Shown: one piece after another, positions 19,880 through 31,680 of the stretch
Position numbering within the stretch: position 1 is the first letter of the stretch
Layout: each line of letters begins with the position of its first letter
Assembly: GCA_028015205.1 (NCBI GenBank)
Contig: CM051514.1
Coordinates: 44,656,150 to 44,720,149 of the forward strand
Direction: 5' to 3'
DNA length: 64,000 bases
Source: Mytilisepta virgata
Lineage: Eukaryota; Mollusca; Bivalvia; Mytilida; Mytilidae
Translations under genes and position numbers: made by a program
The notes under the pieces: generated by a model
The model's input: only the letters and a program-made list of their open reading frames with translations
The model's database searches: none
Told to the model about the DNA's origin: nothing

Positions 19880-20821
19880 TATGTACACATTTCGTCGATA
19901 TATGACTGATCAGTTGTGCTCAAGGCATAAAATGTTGAGAACCAAAACACGAATCCAAAACGTGAATTTAGTAATACCCAGATGCAATCTACATTTATAT
20001 ATCCATGAGCTCGTGGTCTGAAACAAGCAACAGAATCGACAGAAAATTAGTACAATGCGTTTGTTGTATCATTATGTTGGCTTATCATGGTTTTGGGATG
20101 AAATAATAGTACTTTAAAGAAAGAAAAAAAAATAGCTGAATTATAAAAAGACTTACCAAATGTGTCACAATGCTTTTTGTGCAACAAAATATGCAATATG
20201 ATTATTTATACTGATCATATTGTCACATGTGGTGGCATTCCCCCAGAAATAGCACTGAAGTTCAGACTGTTTCCTCAAGCAGATAAATTTTTATATTTTT
20301 GCAACTATGATAAATGTGAGCCGATTTTATTGTCAAATAACCGTACAGTCTGGTATTATTTTTTTTAGTAATATTCGAAGTATGTAGAAGGTTGAATATC
20401 ATTCAGTTATGTTATTTTCTATCAGAATATGTACAGAAATCGTATTTTTAATCATTATTGTATACTGGTTGATCATTTTTATCTTGGATGATAAGTGTTT
20501 TTTTTTCCCTTCAAATTAATGAAAACACTGCAATAAAACAAAATTAAAAAAACTGCACTGTCCTTTATAAGCCGTTATGGCAGATCTTACTAACGAATAC
20601 ATGTAAAAATGTCAATTGTTAGAATCTTAACAGGAGTAAATCTGTTTAAAATATAAAAATACAAATAAATTAGGGACACAAACAGTAACAGGAAGCTCAA
20701 TGCAAAAAACTAGGTCAAATGTTTTTAGTAAAAGGTTGACTAGATTTAAGCACAGTGAAAATATAATTCTTAGTTTAATACTATTCACGGCTTAGAAGAT
20801 TTACTCAGATTGGTTATTTTA

Positions 20822-21112
20822 GATGTGGAATTTTAATCTCGAATCTAGAATTTAAGACATCGAATATCGGATTTCGAATCTCATATTTCGATCTTTGGAT
20901 ATTGAATCTCGGATTTCGAATCTCGAATTTTGCACTTCGAATCTCGTATTTCGAACCTTGGATATTGAATCTCGAATTTCGTATTTCGAATTTGTATTTC
21001 AAATTTTGGATATTTGAATTTTGAATTTCGTATTTCGAATTTTGTATTTCGAACTTTGGATATTTGAATCTCGAATTTCGTATTTCGAATCTCGTAAGAT
21101 TCTTCTGGGCTT
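20822..21112. repeat. TTCGAATCTCG-type degenerate minisatellite
   Basis: About 290 bp of repeated TTCGAATCTCG(T/A)ATTTCG and TTTGGATATTGAA words. The minus strand is open for 113 codons (repeated KFEIRNPRFN-like peptide) purely because the repeat lacks stops there. A short relative lies at 1795-1890; both end with a related TTTTGGGCTTT-like word. Confidence 0.8.
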
Positions 21113-23257
21113 TTGTACTTTCCATCGTCGGATTTTTTATGAAAGATACAAACATAAAACTGCTTTAGAAACTATAGTCAGAAATAATATAAAATTGCAT
21201 GTATTTAACAATCTGAAATCAAAGTATTTTAAGAGATTACTGCAATTATTAAAGAAAGGAGTGTGTGCAAATTAAAAACAAAAATTATATTTGTGCACAT
21301 TCAAATCTATAAATTTAAGGGGGTAGGCCTGGGGTAAGAGAGATAACTCCTAGTGACTTTTAATAATCGTCGATGTGTTCGTAAGCAGAGGAACTTCGTT
21401 TCAAGCATCTTGATGACACGGATTGTTTGCATTGGATTCTATGAGGACAGACGGCACTCGAATCCGTATACGTAGTGGCCAGGTATACTTTGCATCCAGT
21501 CGTGCGTGTTTTGTATTTGTTGATCTTCGTTGTTTGATGCGATTTTGGCTCTACTGTGTGTCTGCAAGTGGTTTTTCGGGAATATCTCAAAAGTTTCTTT
21601 TTTAAAATGAAAGTAAAAGGTATGACACTATCTTTTGTTTGCATTAGTCGTAACGAATTATTGCCTTTTCCGCTGTTGAAATGTCCCAAATATTTAACGA
21701 CAGCTGATTTTCCCATTTTATTGTGCATTTCACTGATATTCAGTTGCTAAAGTATATGAGACACACAGTCATGACAGTAGGCTGGGATTAGGATCCAGTT
21801 ATTATGCTCCCAGCGCTTGCTTTTGTTAGTACTGATTCGTTCAATTATCAAAGTTCAAGCATTATTACAGTATTAAATTCTTGAAGGAAATATTGGCATG
21901 GTACCATATCAATTCGACCTGACATTTGATTAAGATGTTAAAAAAGTCGCTCGAAATGAACAAAATGCTGAGTCATTGTTTGCAATAATTTCATAAATCC
22001 TTACTAGAGTTGTCTACTCGCCCCGTAAATTCGTAATATATAATCTTGAATTAGCGCACCCCCCCCCCCTTCCTTGAGAAGTGTGTGGTTAAAAATGTGT
22101 TTATCTCGTCCTCATCTCAGTGTGTGGTTGCTTATATCACATTATCCTGTTAGTCTTATACTGTAACAGTGATAGTCCATCACACATAAAATGTCACACT
22201 CCTGACATTTTCAGGATTATTTTAAATAGCATTTATTTGATGAATCGAATGTTTTTGAGATATTTTCTGCCTTAAATCATATACTAATAACCATGATCTG
22301 TTGTATAGCATATATAAAATACATATAATAAATGATAATGCAGCTCCAAATATATAATGAAAGTATAATGGGAAAATATTTATTTTTTCAATGTCTTAAT
22401 ATCAAAATTGTTCGAGTATTTTCTGAAAACTTGTGGTTAAAATTTCATAATTTTTTTGTCATATAACACACATATATATGATATTTGTTTTAACAGTTAT
22501 TTATTTTCTCGCATTTTTTTATGTAAGAAGGCCTTCCCTAATTCAATATTTTCCGAAAAAAGTTTAAATGTAACTTTTGCACTTCATGTTTACTACAAGA
22601 AACTTTCTGTCAGAAAAGATAACTCTTGCATATGGGAGACAATCCAACATTCGCAAATAGGGAATACCGTATTGAGCAGTATGATTAAACAAAATATCAG
22701 GATAAGTCATTGCGTTTTAACAACTAGACGCGGAGCAACAAGCACAAACGAAAGCAACAAAGTGTACGTGAGTTGCAAAACAGGAAATAAACTGATGTAT
22801 ATACAGTGACAGCATGGCGCAAGTTAAACGTCGAACGAATAGCTGATTACCATAGCGAAAAATCTTGCAGTGTATGATGAAATTTCACCTACCCCATAAA
22901 CGGTTATCGTCTGAATTCGTAATGTGAGTAAATGATAGAAAATGACATAATTACCGTTTATATACTACTTGTAGGTCTATCCAATAATTTTCCCACGAAG
23001 ATGCAACTATACGTTAATCGTAAAAAAATATTATATAATTACAAAGCATTATATTCATAGGTTATTAAATGTGCAGATTTCTAATGCGATAAAATGTCAG
23101 AACGATCTTGACAAAAGAAAATCCAGACAGTTATATTTGGGGAGTAGATTTGTGTTATTTGTAAACTACAAGGATATAAACATTCAAAATAAACCATACT
23201 TCCAAATTTCGTATGGAAAAAAATTATATTTACTGAAGTTACATTTTGTCCACCCCT

Positions 23258-23375
23258 CCTAGTTGACTAGTCTTGGGTCTTCCTCCTAGATGCCATGTGC
23301 TTGGCGGAGAAGAAGCAAACACCAAAATTGATGTATTTGGTGTGACCCGGCTGGGGATCGAAACCACTGAAGCGG
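23258..23375 (-). repeat. tRNA-derived SINE fragment
   Basis: On the minus strand GGTTTCGATCCCC matches a Pol III B box and is followed by AGCCGGGTCACACC and a tail resembling widespread molluscan tRNA-SINEs. No good A box is seen upstream, so it is a 5'-truncated or degenerate copy. Confidence 0.55.
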
Positions 23376-24532
23376 TTATATTCACTGAATAAATTATACA
23401 TTTGAATTATAATTTAAATTAAGTTATATGCTTACATTTCGTATATTGTATGATTTTGTTTGATCCACAATCATTGTTCTGTAACTACATGTGCATATAA
23501 GTATGAAGAGGGATTATCTAAATAAAGGAAACGTCTAACAATTTTAAATAAGTAAAGTCTGTTTCTTCTTTTATGGGTACACATCATGAATTCATTATTA
23601 TGCAAAACATAAATGAAAAATAAATCTAACTTATTAAGCAAAAAAAAAATATTTTACAGTGTTGGGTATTTTTTTACTGTTTTAGGGATAGATTTATTAA
23701 CCATATAGACATTTGATCTTCGACCTGTTGAGTGTGCGTACACGATAGTAAAATCTCTACTTATAGCTTAATTTGTGTATATATAACATATCGACCACAA
23801 ATATCGAAGCCGTATCAAACTCCTAAGTGATTAAGGTTGCATTTTTTTCTAACACAAACGATGCAAACGGCTAAGCGCGTACATGTTTTGATCATTTGTT
23901 TCTAACATACGTTTGCAAAGTTTACATAAACTATGCACTCGCTAAAGATGCGTCAACAGTTTGTCGTTCATCGTTCGTTAGTACAAACGCTACATTTGTT
24001 TCTAACTTCAACCTTGATCTGCACGTGTTTTTTTCCCGCGGTTATTACAAAGATGGATTCTGTCAACAGAAAAGGAGGTATATATATTATTATTGATTTT
24101 TCATTAACATGTGGTTTCTGTGAACATACAAACAACACACAAAAGTGCTTTAAAAGAAGATTACTGCCATTTTTTGCAAAATAACAATTTAAGTCTGTTT
24201 AACAACACCATGTGTATGTATAATTGAAAGTTCAAAACAGGTTCAAAACACAAAGATTAAACGATGTATTTGTTTCTACTTTTTTAGCGTTTAACAAACG
24301 ATAACAAACGCCACACAACTGACAACGTTTACAAAATTTTGGTTAGAAAGAAATCCACTCTAAGTAACTTATAACTTATAGGAATTTATTCTTATTTATG
24401 GTAAAATCAGTAGTTTTGAGCGACAGGATGCATACTACATTTTTGTACATTGTATTTCCCTTATACTGATTCACGCTTTATATTTGTTCAGAAATCTATG
24501 CGTAATTAGAGAACTCTTACTATTATAACGGG

Positions 24533-24604
24533 CTCCCCTTCATCAATATAGAAGTTATAGAACCGTAACAGGTTTATAACCACTCTCGATTAGCTGCGCT
24601 TATT
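24533..24604 (+). repeat. Left part of a tandem tRNA-related repeat, cut by the LINE
   Basis: The 72-bp stretch with ATAGAAGTTATAGAACCGTAACAG recurs at 26455-26525 (near-identical). After removing the LINE insertion, the two copies lie about 284 bp apart, which is also the spacing of the GGTTGGTGCGGTAGGTA blocks at 26,311 and 26,593. This indicates one tandem repeat family. Confidence 0.75.
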
Positions 24605-24628
24605 GCATTAATATCGAAAATTCACAGT

Positions 24629-25495
24629 ATGAGAGATTGTGGAATTAAGACTTACCAAAAACTTTTCAACTCTTGTATTGTACCAATAATGGACTATAAT
24701 TCTTCCGTATGGGGATTCAACGACTTTGCAAGTATCGATAACGTCCAAAATAAAGCTATAAGGTACTTCCTAGGAGTACATAAGTTCGCTCCGAAAATAG
24801 CGATTGTTGGTGATATTGGTTGGTTACCCGCTCAAGTTAGACGACATTACAACATGATTCGATATTGGAACAGACTCATTGACATGGATGAAACTAGAAT
24901 ATGCAAGAAAGTTTTCCTTTGGGACTTTGGAATATGTGAAAATAATTGGTCATCTACAATCAAAACGATATTAAATGGTATTGGATTAAATGAAAAGTAT
25001 GACAACAAAAGCAAATGTGAACTTACAGATGTTAATGTTACGCTGAACGCTAATTTCACGAGAGAATGGATAGAACAAGTTGATAAATCTGCTAAACTTA
25101 GAACTTATAAAACTTTCAAAACGGATTTTCAAACCGAGGCTTATGTGCAAATGAATCTACCAAAATCTGAAAGATCGACACTTGCCCAATTTAGATGTGG
25201 AATATTACCACTTCGTATAGAAACCGGCCGTTATGTTGGTGAAACAGTTGATGCAAGAATATGCATTATGTGTGACTCTAATAAAATCGAAGATGAAGTA
25301 CATTTCCTAACTGAATGTGACTTTTATAGAGAATTACGGGAAAATCTCATATCGATTGTTCCAGGAAAGGATATTTTTATTAGTCTACCAAAATGTGAAC
25401 AATTGAATCAGCTACTCAAATATTTCCCTAGACAAACTGCTAAATTTATTCATGCAGCGTACTTAAAACGTAGACAGTATATTTTCTCAAAGTAA
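24629..25495 (+). pseudogene. C-terminal part of LINE ORF2 (post-RT thumb and zinc knuckle)
   Basis: 288 codons uninterrupted. Early part: YNSSVWGFNDF and QNKAIRYFLGVHKFAPK, the region after the polymerase domain in CR1/Jockey-like ORF2 proteins. Late part: LAQFRCGILPLRIETGRY, then the cysteine-histidine knuckle CIMCDSNKIEDEVHFLTEC (CxxC...HxxxxC). The polymerase and endonuclease domains are missing by 5' truncation, so it is not functional alone, but the retained frame has no stops and looks young. The ATG given is only the first in frame; coding continues back to about 24,609. Confidence 0.88.
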
Positions 25496-25559
25496 TTCTA
25501 AGCTTATTGATGTAATTTATCTTTCAATGTAATTCCAGTTTTCGTATGTGTCAAATTTT

Positions 25560-25815
25560 TGTTAGTTTTCTTCAGGTAACTCCATTTTTCTCAGTATATT
25601 ATTACACGTTTTCTCAGTATACTCTTAATGTAATTCCAGTTTTCTCAGTAAATTCTCAATGTAATTCCAGTTTTCTCAGTATACTCTTAACGTAATTCCA
25701 CTTTTCTCAGTATATTAGTAATGTAATACCAGTTTTCTCAGTATATTAGTAATGTAATTCCAGTTTTCTCATTATATTTTTTGTGTAACTCCAGTTTTCT
25801 CAGTACATTCTTTGA
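25560..25815 (+). repeat. About 32-bp minisatellite in the LINE 3' UTR
   Basis: Roughly eight copies of a unit containing TGTAATTCCAGTTTTCTCAGTATA with variable spacers. It lies between the ORF2 stop and the TCTA tail; looser TTCTCAGT-containing units continue to about 26,070. Confidence 0.85.
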
Positions 25816-26241
25816 AATTTCATATACTTGTCATTTGTCATGTTTCTTTTTTTAGTTTTTCAATGTTAAAGTATTTTTTATAAGTGGAATTTTCTTTTTC
25901 TCATTTCTCAGGTTTCTTTTTTCAATTTTCTTTATGTAATTCAAGTCTCCTCAGTATTTTCATTGAAATATCTAAAAGTAACTCCATTTATTCAATGTGG
26001 TTTAATTTTAGTTTTTATCTAATTTCAGGTAAATGTCAAAGTAATATCACTTTTCTCTAAGTAACTACATACCATGTCTTTTCTCTTCTTGACAATTTAC
26101 TAGTTTTTAAGGGTTTGAAGTGACTTATAGGTCCAATGGGCCGGGTGTACTTTATTATTATGTAAATAATTATTGTAATTGTATTAATATGTTTGTAACA
26201 CATGTCACTATAATAAACAATCTATCTATCTATCTATCTAT

Positions 26242-26525
26242 TGTAGTACTCCTTTAGCTAAGCTGGTAGAGCGTTAGACCACTGAACCAAAGGTTCCGGC
26301 TTCGATACCCGGTTGGTGCGGTAGGTATTATTGGAGTCAAATCATGCTCTACTGGCACCCAACCAAAAAAATCACGGTTGTCAAAAAGGGCTAGTTGGCA
26401 AATATGTTGAAGTTGGATATCGTCATCGATGACCTTGAGGTGGGGAAGTGTAAGGGGGCTTCCCTTCATCACTATAGAAGTTATAGAACCGTAACAGGGT
26501 TATAACCACTCTCCGTTAGCCGCGC
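26242..26525 (+). repeat. tRNA-derived repeat unit with A and B boxes
   Basis: The head resembles a tRNA: A-box-like TTAGCTAAGCTGGTAGAGC (26254-26272) and B-box-like GGCTTCGATACC (26298-26309) about 45 nt apart, as in Pol III promoters. The body continues through AAATCATGCTCTACT to the conserved 72-bp block ending 26525. The anticodon arm pairs poorly, so it is a SINE-like repeat, not a functional tRNA gene. Confidence 0.7.
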
Positions 26526-26665
26526 TAGTGGAGTACCCATTTAGGTCAGACTACGATGGACTACTGAACTAAAGGTTGGGGGTTCGAACCTTGGTTGGTG
26601 CGGTAGGTACATAAATGTAATATTGGTGAAACAAATCATGCTCTACTGTTACACTTTAAAGGGAT
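26526..26665 (+). repeat. Second, partial tRNA-derived repeat unit
   Basis: Adjacent copy: degenerate A-box region, good B box GGGTTCGAACC (near 26,580), then the same GGTTGGTGCGGTAGGTA and AAATCATGCTCTACT blocks as the previous unit, about 282 bp downstream of them. Homology fades after about 26,660. Confidence 0.65.
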
Positions 26666-26689
26666 CTCACAGGAAGTACAATAATAATT

Positions 26690-28065
26690 GTTAGTGTCTT
26701 TTGAACAGATACATGTACAGATATTTTGATACTAATTTTCGATGTTAGGACTCATATGTTGTGCTCAAGGACTTCAAAAGTTGAAAATCAAAACAATAGT
26801 AAAAACCATGGGAGAACAAATTCGAAAAAGGGAAAATGGCCAATCAAGTAAAACCAAAACGACCTATGCAGGAGGGAGATAGTCTTTACTTTTCTCAGTA
26901 TTTAACATTTGTTACAAGGTAAATTGAAAGTAGCAGTTTCTAAGTAGGAAAATAACAAACAAAAGCGTTTTCTCCTGCATTTGCTTCACTCGTTATCAAT
27001 AATTAGTTATCTACTTTTTATCATACATGATATTGTGACATGCATTTTTATATGAACAAACAGAACTTTGTAGCTGAATCATTTATAAGTTTTAGTTTTC
27101 TGTCCAAAGGTCGTGATTAAAAGCGTTTTCGGTCAATTACCAAGCGTTTTGATAATTTGTCTTTTGGAATATTGCGAAAAATACATGTACTCAAAAACAC
27201 AACCATTCTACTCTCACATGAGTGGAGATACATAAACAAACAGCCAAACATTCATTTTGGTTCTTAGTGTCCTTCACGTTGAAAAAGTTTCTTAAAAACA
27301 TTCATTTGGAAAATTTGTGTTAAAACTGCCTCCCAAAACATTCGTATATGCCGAAAAAAATATTCGTATCTTATTTGTTTCTTTTTTATGAAAAATAGCG
27401 AGAACACATACCAGACTATGACCTGGGAGGTTTGAAAGGCATTAGGCGATATTGCGAAATTTCAATCGAAGTAAGTTAATATGTATTTGGCCATAGATGT
27501 GAAACGAAGGCAGGGGAAATGGCCTATTTCTTTCATTTTGTGTTATTTTCATACCGTGGAACGTTAGACTTTAAATGCATTTAGTTCTAATTTGGTGGAA
27601 ATGTATTTGCGATAAAATGAGCTTCTAGTAATGTTTAATATTTACACCCTGTTGATCGAAAACATTAATGTGCCTTCGAGTTGAAGAACTCCAATAATTA
27701 TGCTGTTCCTTAAATTTTTACAAAATTATATTTTTAAGTCCTGATTATATCATGTCTTACTACTTAATTAATAAAGTAACTTGAAACCAACAATCACCTA
27801 CACAGATCTAGCGCCAAATACAATTATGGAAGAAAACAGCACACACATTTCAAATATCTTCTGGTACACTTGTTACATGACGATTGTATCAAATTGATGA
27901 GATTTAATTACTTTTTTGTTCAATGAATATTGAATCCATAATCATACAACAACTTAAAAATATTAGTTTTATTAACTTTAAGTTATTAAGTTTAAATTGA
28001 ATTGATAGTGTTATAATAAGATAACAATGAACATTATCGAACGTTAAGAATTTTGTGCTTTTGAT
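26690..28065. other. Non-coding region downstream of VWC-like copy 2
   Basis: No supported coding sequence; AT-rich with only short frames. It would hold the 3' UTR of the minus-strand gene at 28,066. I see no repeat or RNA gene in it. Confidence 0.5.
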
Positions 28066-28359
28066 TTACTGATCAGTCGGAAGACATTGTGGACAGCATT
28101 GTCCCTCTAAGTACGTTTGTTTTGTTCCATCTGGACATGGTGCCCATGTACCTGGAGGACAGTCCATGACATTACATCCAGCTTCCTTTGTATCCTCATA
28201 GCACCAACAAAAATAACAAGGGCTCAGCCATTTTGTATCGCCATATTCAATTTCCACTTCCTTTCCCTCGTAAGTAGTTTTGCATTTTTCTCCATCTGCC
28301 TTTGCGTGAACGATACACAATGAAACTATGGTCAAGCATAAGACTGCTTTAGAAACCAT
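28066..28359 (-). CDS. Secreted cysteine-rich VWC-like protein, copy 2
   Basis: 97 residues: signal peptide (MVSKAVLCLTIVSLCIVHAKA) then a single VWC-like domain. It shares the core (I/V)EYGDTKWLSPCYFCWC and the end ECCPKC/QCCPQC with copy 1, which has TYGETKWLSPCFFCYC. Cysteines: EKC, PCYFCWC, GCNVMDCPP, PCPDG, CCPQC. As in copy 1, a 3' splice acceptor (ATTATTTCAG) lies exactly four or five bases before the ATG, supporting a conserved 5'-UTR intron and descent by duplication. The two genes are 13.6 kb apart in the same orientation with element A between them. The product is extracellular; its role is not evident. Confidence 0.8.
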   Translation of the reverse strand: MVSKAVLCLTIVSLCIVHAKADGEKCKTTYEGKEVEIEYGDTKWLSPCYFCWCYEDTKEAGCNVMDCPPGTWAPCPDGTKQTYLEGQCCPQCLPTDQ

Positions 28360-28572
28360 TTTTCTGAAATAATAATATAAAGTTGTGTGTCAAAATTCTT
28401 TATTTTGAATAGAGATAATACAACGTGTTAAAAAGTTTGTGAAAAAAATAATCAAATATTTATATGTTTTAACCAACAAATACTTTGTTTTCGTTACCAC
28501 CTGTTGAACTATATATGAATTTACATTTAATTAATCTACCAAGTTGAACAATAACATTTAGGGACGAGTTCA

Positions 28573-28882
28573 AAAGTTGAACTTAATTTGGGAAAAATTG
28601 ATTGACCAATATGGGCATATGCTTTGAGGGTATAATTTTTGTATCATGGGTCTAAAAAAAACTTAATTCAAATAGTTTGGGGGGGGGGTAAAAATCGCTT
28701 CAAGTTTTGTTATCCGACATCGATTTTCGGATTGAAAAATACGGATTCAAGTGATCTCCAAGTCAATATACAGAACAAACATACATTTTTGAGGAAAAAC
28801 AGGTCCCATGATACAAAAATTATACTCTCAAAGCATATGCCCATATTGGTCAATCAATTTTTCCCAAATTAAGTTAAGAAGG
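28573..28882. repeat. Foldback element with about 80-bp inverted arms
   Basis: Left arm about 28,573-28,655 (GTTGAACTTAATTTGGGAAA ... GTATCATGGG) and right arm about 28,800-28,882 (CCCATGATAC ... TTCCCAAATTAAGTT) are near-perfect inverted copies with a ~145-bp loop. G-runs flank the loop side of the left arm (28,679) and the outside of the right arm (28,881). No coding capacity; MITE-like or foldback. Confidence 0.8.
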
Positions 28883-29242
28883 GGGGGGGCAGTGAAAAAA
28901 CTATGTGAATTAAGTTTTTTTTTATCCTACATTGAACTTTTGATCTCGTCACTTAAAAAGAAATGTATAACATTATCGTTCATATACTGTGATTCATATT
29001 ATACAAAATTGTGATGAAGAGCTTTCAAAGAAGTACAGGCGTCAATTTTTCTCAGCATACAAATATCTATATGGCTTTAAAAAGGTCTTGAAACAAAACA
29101 AATAATAATCCATTTTGTTCTTAATTGAATATCTATATATCTTACAGAATGGTACGAAATAGTAGAAAATATCTGTATGATATGATTTTTTTTAATACGT
29201 TCAAATGGTATTGATGGTCTAGATAAGTACATATTACCGGTT

Positions 29243-29871
29243 CATTCAACCTATGCTTACATTTTGAAAAAATATATAAAAAGGTAAAAAAAAGTTTGTA
29301 GGCATAGGTTGAATATTGTATAAACATAAATATCTTGTGTAAACATTGTGTAATTAAGAAGATAATTGGTTAAGTCAGATATTTGGGTATTTTTGTATCT
29401 CAACTTTTTTTTTTGTTTTATATGGAAATTGCACCATTGTTAGATATGTAGCAGTTTATGTGTGTCATATCCTTTCGATACTTCATATAGATTAAATGAA
29501 TTATTATTTTTAACCTTCCAACACTTTCGAACATTTTTAACCAATATTCAATTTGCATTTACTTGTCCTTATATTATCATTTAGGCTTTCAAAATTCTTA
29601 TATCGAACACTTTTATTTATTTTATTTGTAACTCACATTTATAAAATAAATATTGAATCAAATTCATACATATTATAAAAATTTGGGTTTAAAACAGTCA
29701 AATTCATACATATTATAAAAATTTGGGTTCAAAACAGTTGTATTTACCTGTAATTTACCTGTAATTAACCCCTGTAATTATGACTTAATTGTTATATAAA
29801 CATCTATTGTATTTTGTTTGTAGGCATTCCTTGAATATGATTTTTCAAAATGTAGGCATAGGTTGAAGACA
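29243..29871. repeat. Candidate MITE with about 27-bp terminal inverted repeats
   Basis: TTCAACCTATGC(T)TACATTTTGAAAA at 29,243 and its reverse complement ending at 29,871. A third copy of GTAGGCATAGGTTGAA is at about 29,299. No clear target duplication, so the limits are tentative. Confidence 0.45.
29658..29737. repeat. 40-bp direct tandem duplication
   Basis: Two adjacent copies beginning TCAAATTCATACATATTATA at 29,658 and 29,698, differing at one base. Followed by three TACCTGTAATT(T/A) repeats. Confidence 0.9.
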
Positions 29872-31597
29872 CCCATATCACCATAATGTATGAAGTGGTC
29901 GAAAGAAGATTGAATGATTTCAGTCAATATTTGGCACCATCTGACATGAAAAATTAAATTAATATTTCAGATTCGAATTTGTATCATTTTTATCGTAAAA
30001 TGATCGAACTTTCACAACCGATCAATTATTGTACACAATTCCTTCCCACGATGCGAGAGCGACGTTAGGAGCGGATTTTAAGAAAATTGAGTGTTTTCAC
30101 AATATATTTTGGTCAAAACAACTATGAACGACTTACAGCTTTCCCAAACCGAATTTTTATATAATGTTTTTCTGACATAAAGACAAATTTCAGTGAACTA
30201 CCTTCTTGGGCAAGACTGTTGCTCATATCTAAATTGTAATTCAAAGGTTCAAAAATGAGTGAAATTTGGTTTTTTTCATTGATTTCTTCAAAATTAGCCA
30301 TCTTTGACAGCATATTGCCATTATTACAGAAATTTCTTATTAAAAAAAATCATACCCTTTTTTAAACTAGAATAAAACAATAATTAAATATTAAGGGAAT
30401 ACATAAAAGATTTAGTGATAGTGTAGTATCCCACCGCACTGAAATTGCAAGATGACCCCTAGACCCCTATCACGAGTGATACAAATCAAATCAACTCAAA
30501 TCAAATATATTAAAAAAGCTCATCAAGGAATATTGAAAAATAAAAGGATGGAACAGTATTCCCAAAACATATAAAAGAAATACATGAACTGCGCATGTCT
30601 TCTAAAAAATATACCAAATGTGCATTTTGAAAAAAATATAACACATGAAAAATTACTTACCAAATATAGAACAATAAATATTTTATGTGATAGGAAACGT
30701 ATTTAGGGGGTTATTTATAGTCATATAAGTCAACAGGTGGTAGTCCTGAAGCTAATTCTACACATAGGTTTATGCATCTGGCGCTGTTGTCGTGATATAT
30801 ATCATGATAATCACGAGTATCAATCTGAAAATTACCGAAAGCAATGTTTTTTTTTGTTTTTGTTTTAATATTCCTTGATCTAGGATCATAGTGACATTAT
30901 TTATTTGATTTTAAAATTTCGTGTTGAATCCTGAAACTCATAAGTTTTTTTTATAAAACTGAAAGTTGGTAGCTGTAGGTTTTGGTGATCTTTGAAGTTG
31001 GAGGTACAAAAATGTACCTATATAACGAATTTTTATGAAATTCACATGCAGTTAGAATATTCACAAAAAATCATATTAAACTTTAATATTTGTACAACAA
31101 GGTTGATTTTAAATCCTTAAAATAAAAAACCTGTTACTGTAGATTTCATATAAATCGGCCAAAAAAAAAAAAAATAATAATAATTTCACTTTAAATCGTC
31201 ATTTCACAGCAATGAATATGCCTGGCAATTTCTATAAAAATGATGTTATTGCTGGCCACCTTTCTGTTTCATTGATACTGAATAAATACAGGGTCACCAT
31301 TTTCATCTTTGCTACCGAAATAGTTCAGCTATGTGTCCTGTCTATAAAAATACAAAAAAAATCTACATTTTAAGTCGTAAGTCCCGCTTAATATGGCTTT
31401 TGACGCTTCTTTTTACAGATACATGTAGCATTCAATTAAAAATACTAACAAAAATAATCGACGAGTCCTTATAAATTTTATATCAGTAGAAATACAATTT
31501 CGGCTGCATTAATGTATCATAAAAAAATCTAGGGACAGGATTTTAAGAAATCATAACTTTAAGTCTTAATGTTTGACCTTTTGGAGCGATACCGACA

Positions 31598-31680
31598 TGT
31601 TATATTTTATGACAATGTACACAAATTGTATATATAATGATTGTATATACAATATGTGTACATTGTCAGAAAATATAAAG
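31598..31680. repeat. Imperfect palindrome (hairpin) near TGACAATGTAC
   Basis: TTATATTTTATGACAATGTAC and GTACATTGTCAGAAAATATAA face each other around an AT-rich centre with its own TTGTATATA/TATACAA pairing. A related TGACAATGTACATAT word recurs at about 31,780. Confidence 0.7.

Larger units (their letters stand above)
19880..24532. other. Gene-free region between element A and the tRNA-like repeat
   Basis: No convincing coding sequence on either strand. The 117-codon frame at 22,456-22,809 starts with TTG and shows no domain. Structure present: a TTCGAAT-type repeat (20.82-21.11 kb) and a tRNA-derived SINE fragment on the minus strand (23.26-23.37 kb). The rest is AT-rich. Confidence 0.5.
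24605..26241 (+). mobile_element. 5'-truncated LINE with (TCTA)n tail
   Basis: 1.64-kb 3' fragment of a non-LTR retrotransposon. The frame is open right from the 5' boundary and encodes the region after the RT catalytic box. A 3' UTR with a ~32-bp minisatellite follows. The element ends in AATAAACAA plus five TCTA units (26221-26241). It lies between the two halves of the tandem tRNA-related repeat. 5' truncation is usual for LINE insertion. Confidence 0.85.

Noticed and set aside
20814..21155. 113-codon minus-strand ORF with KFEIRNPRFN-type repeats
   Set aside because: Encoded by a degenerate TTCGAAT simple repeat; composition explains the open frame.
26242..26320. Functional tRNA gene
   Set aside because: A and B boxes are recognisable, but acceptor and anticodon stems do not pair properly and the unit is part of a ~284-bp repeat.
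27755..27775. TACTACTT word as another Polinton-type end
   Set aside because: Only eight bases match; no TATRTA duplication or inverted partner nearby.
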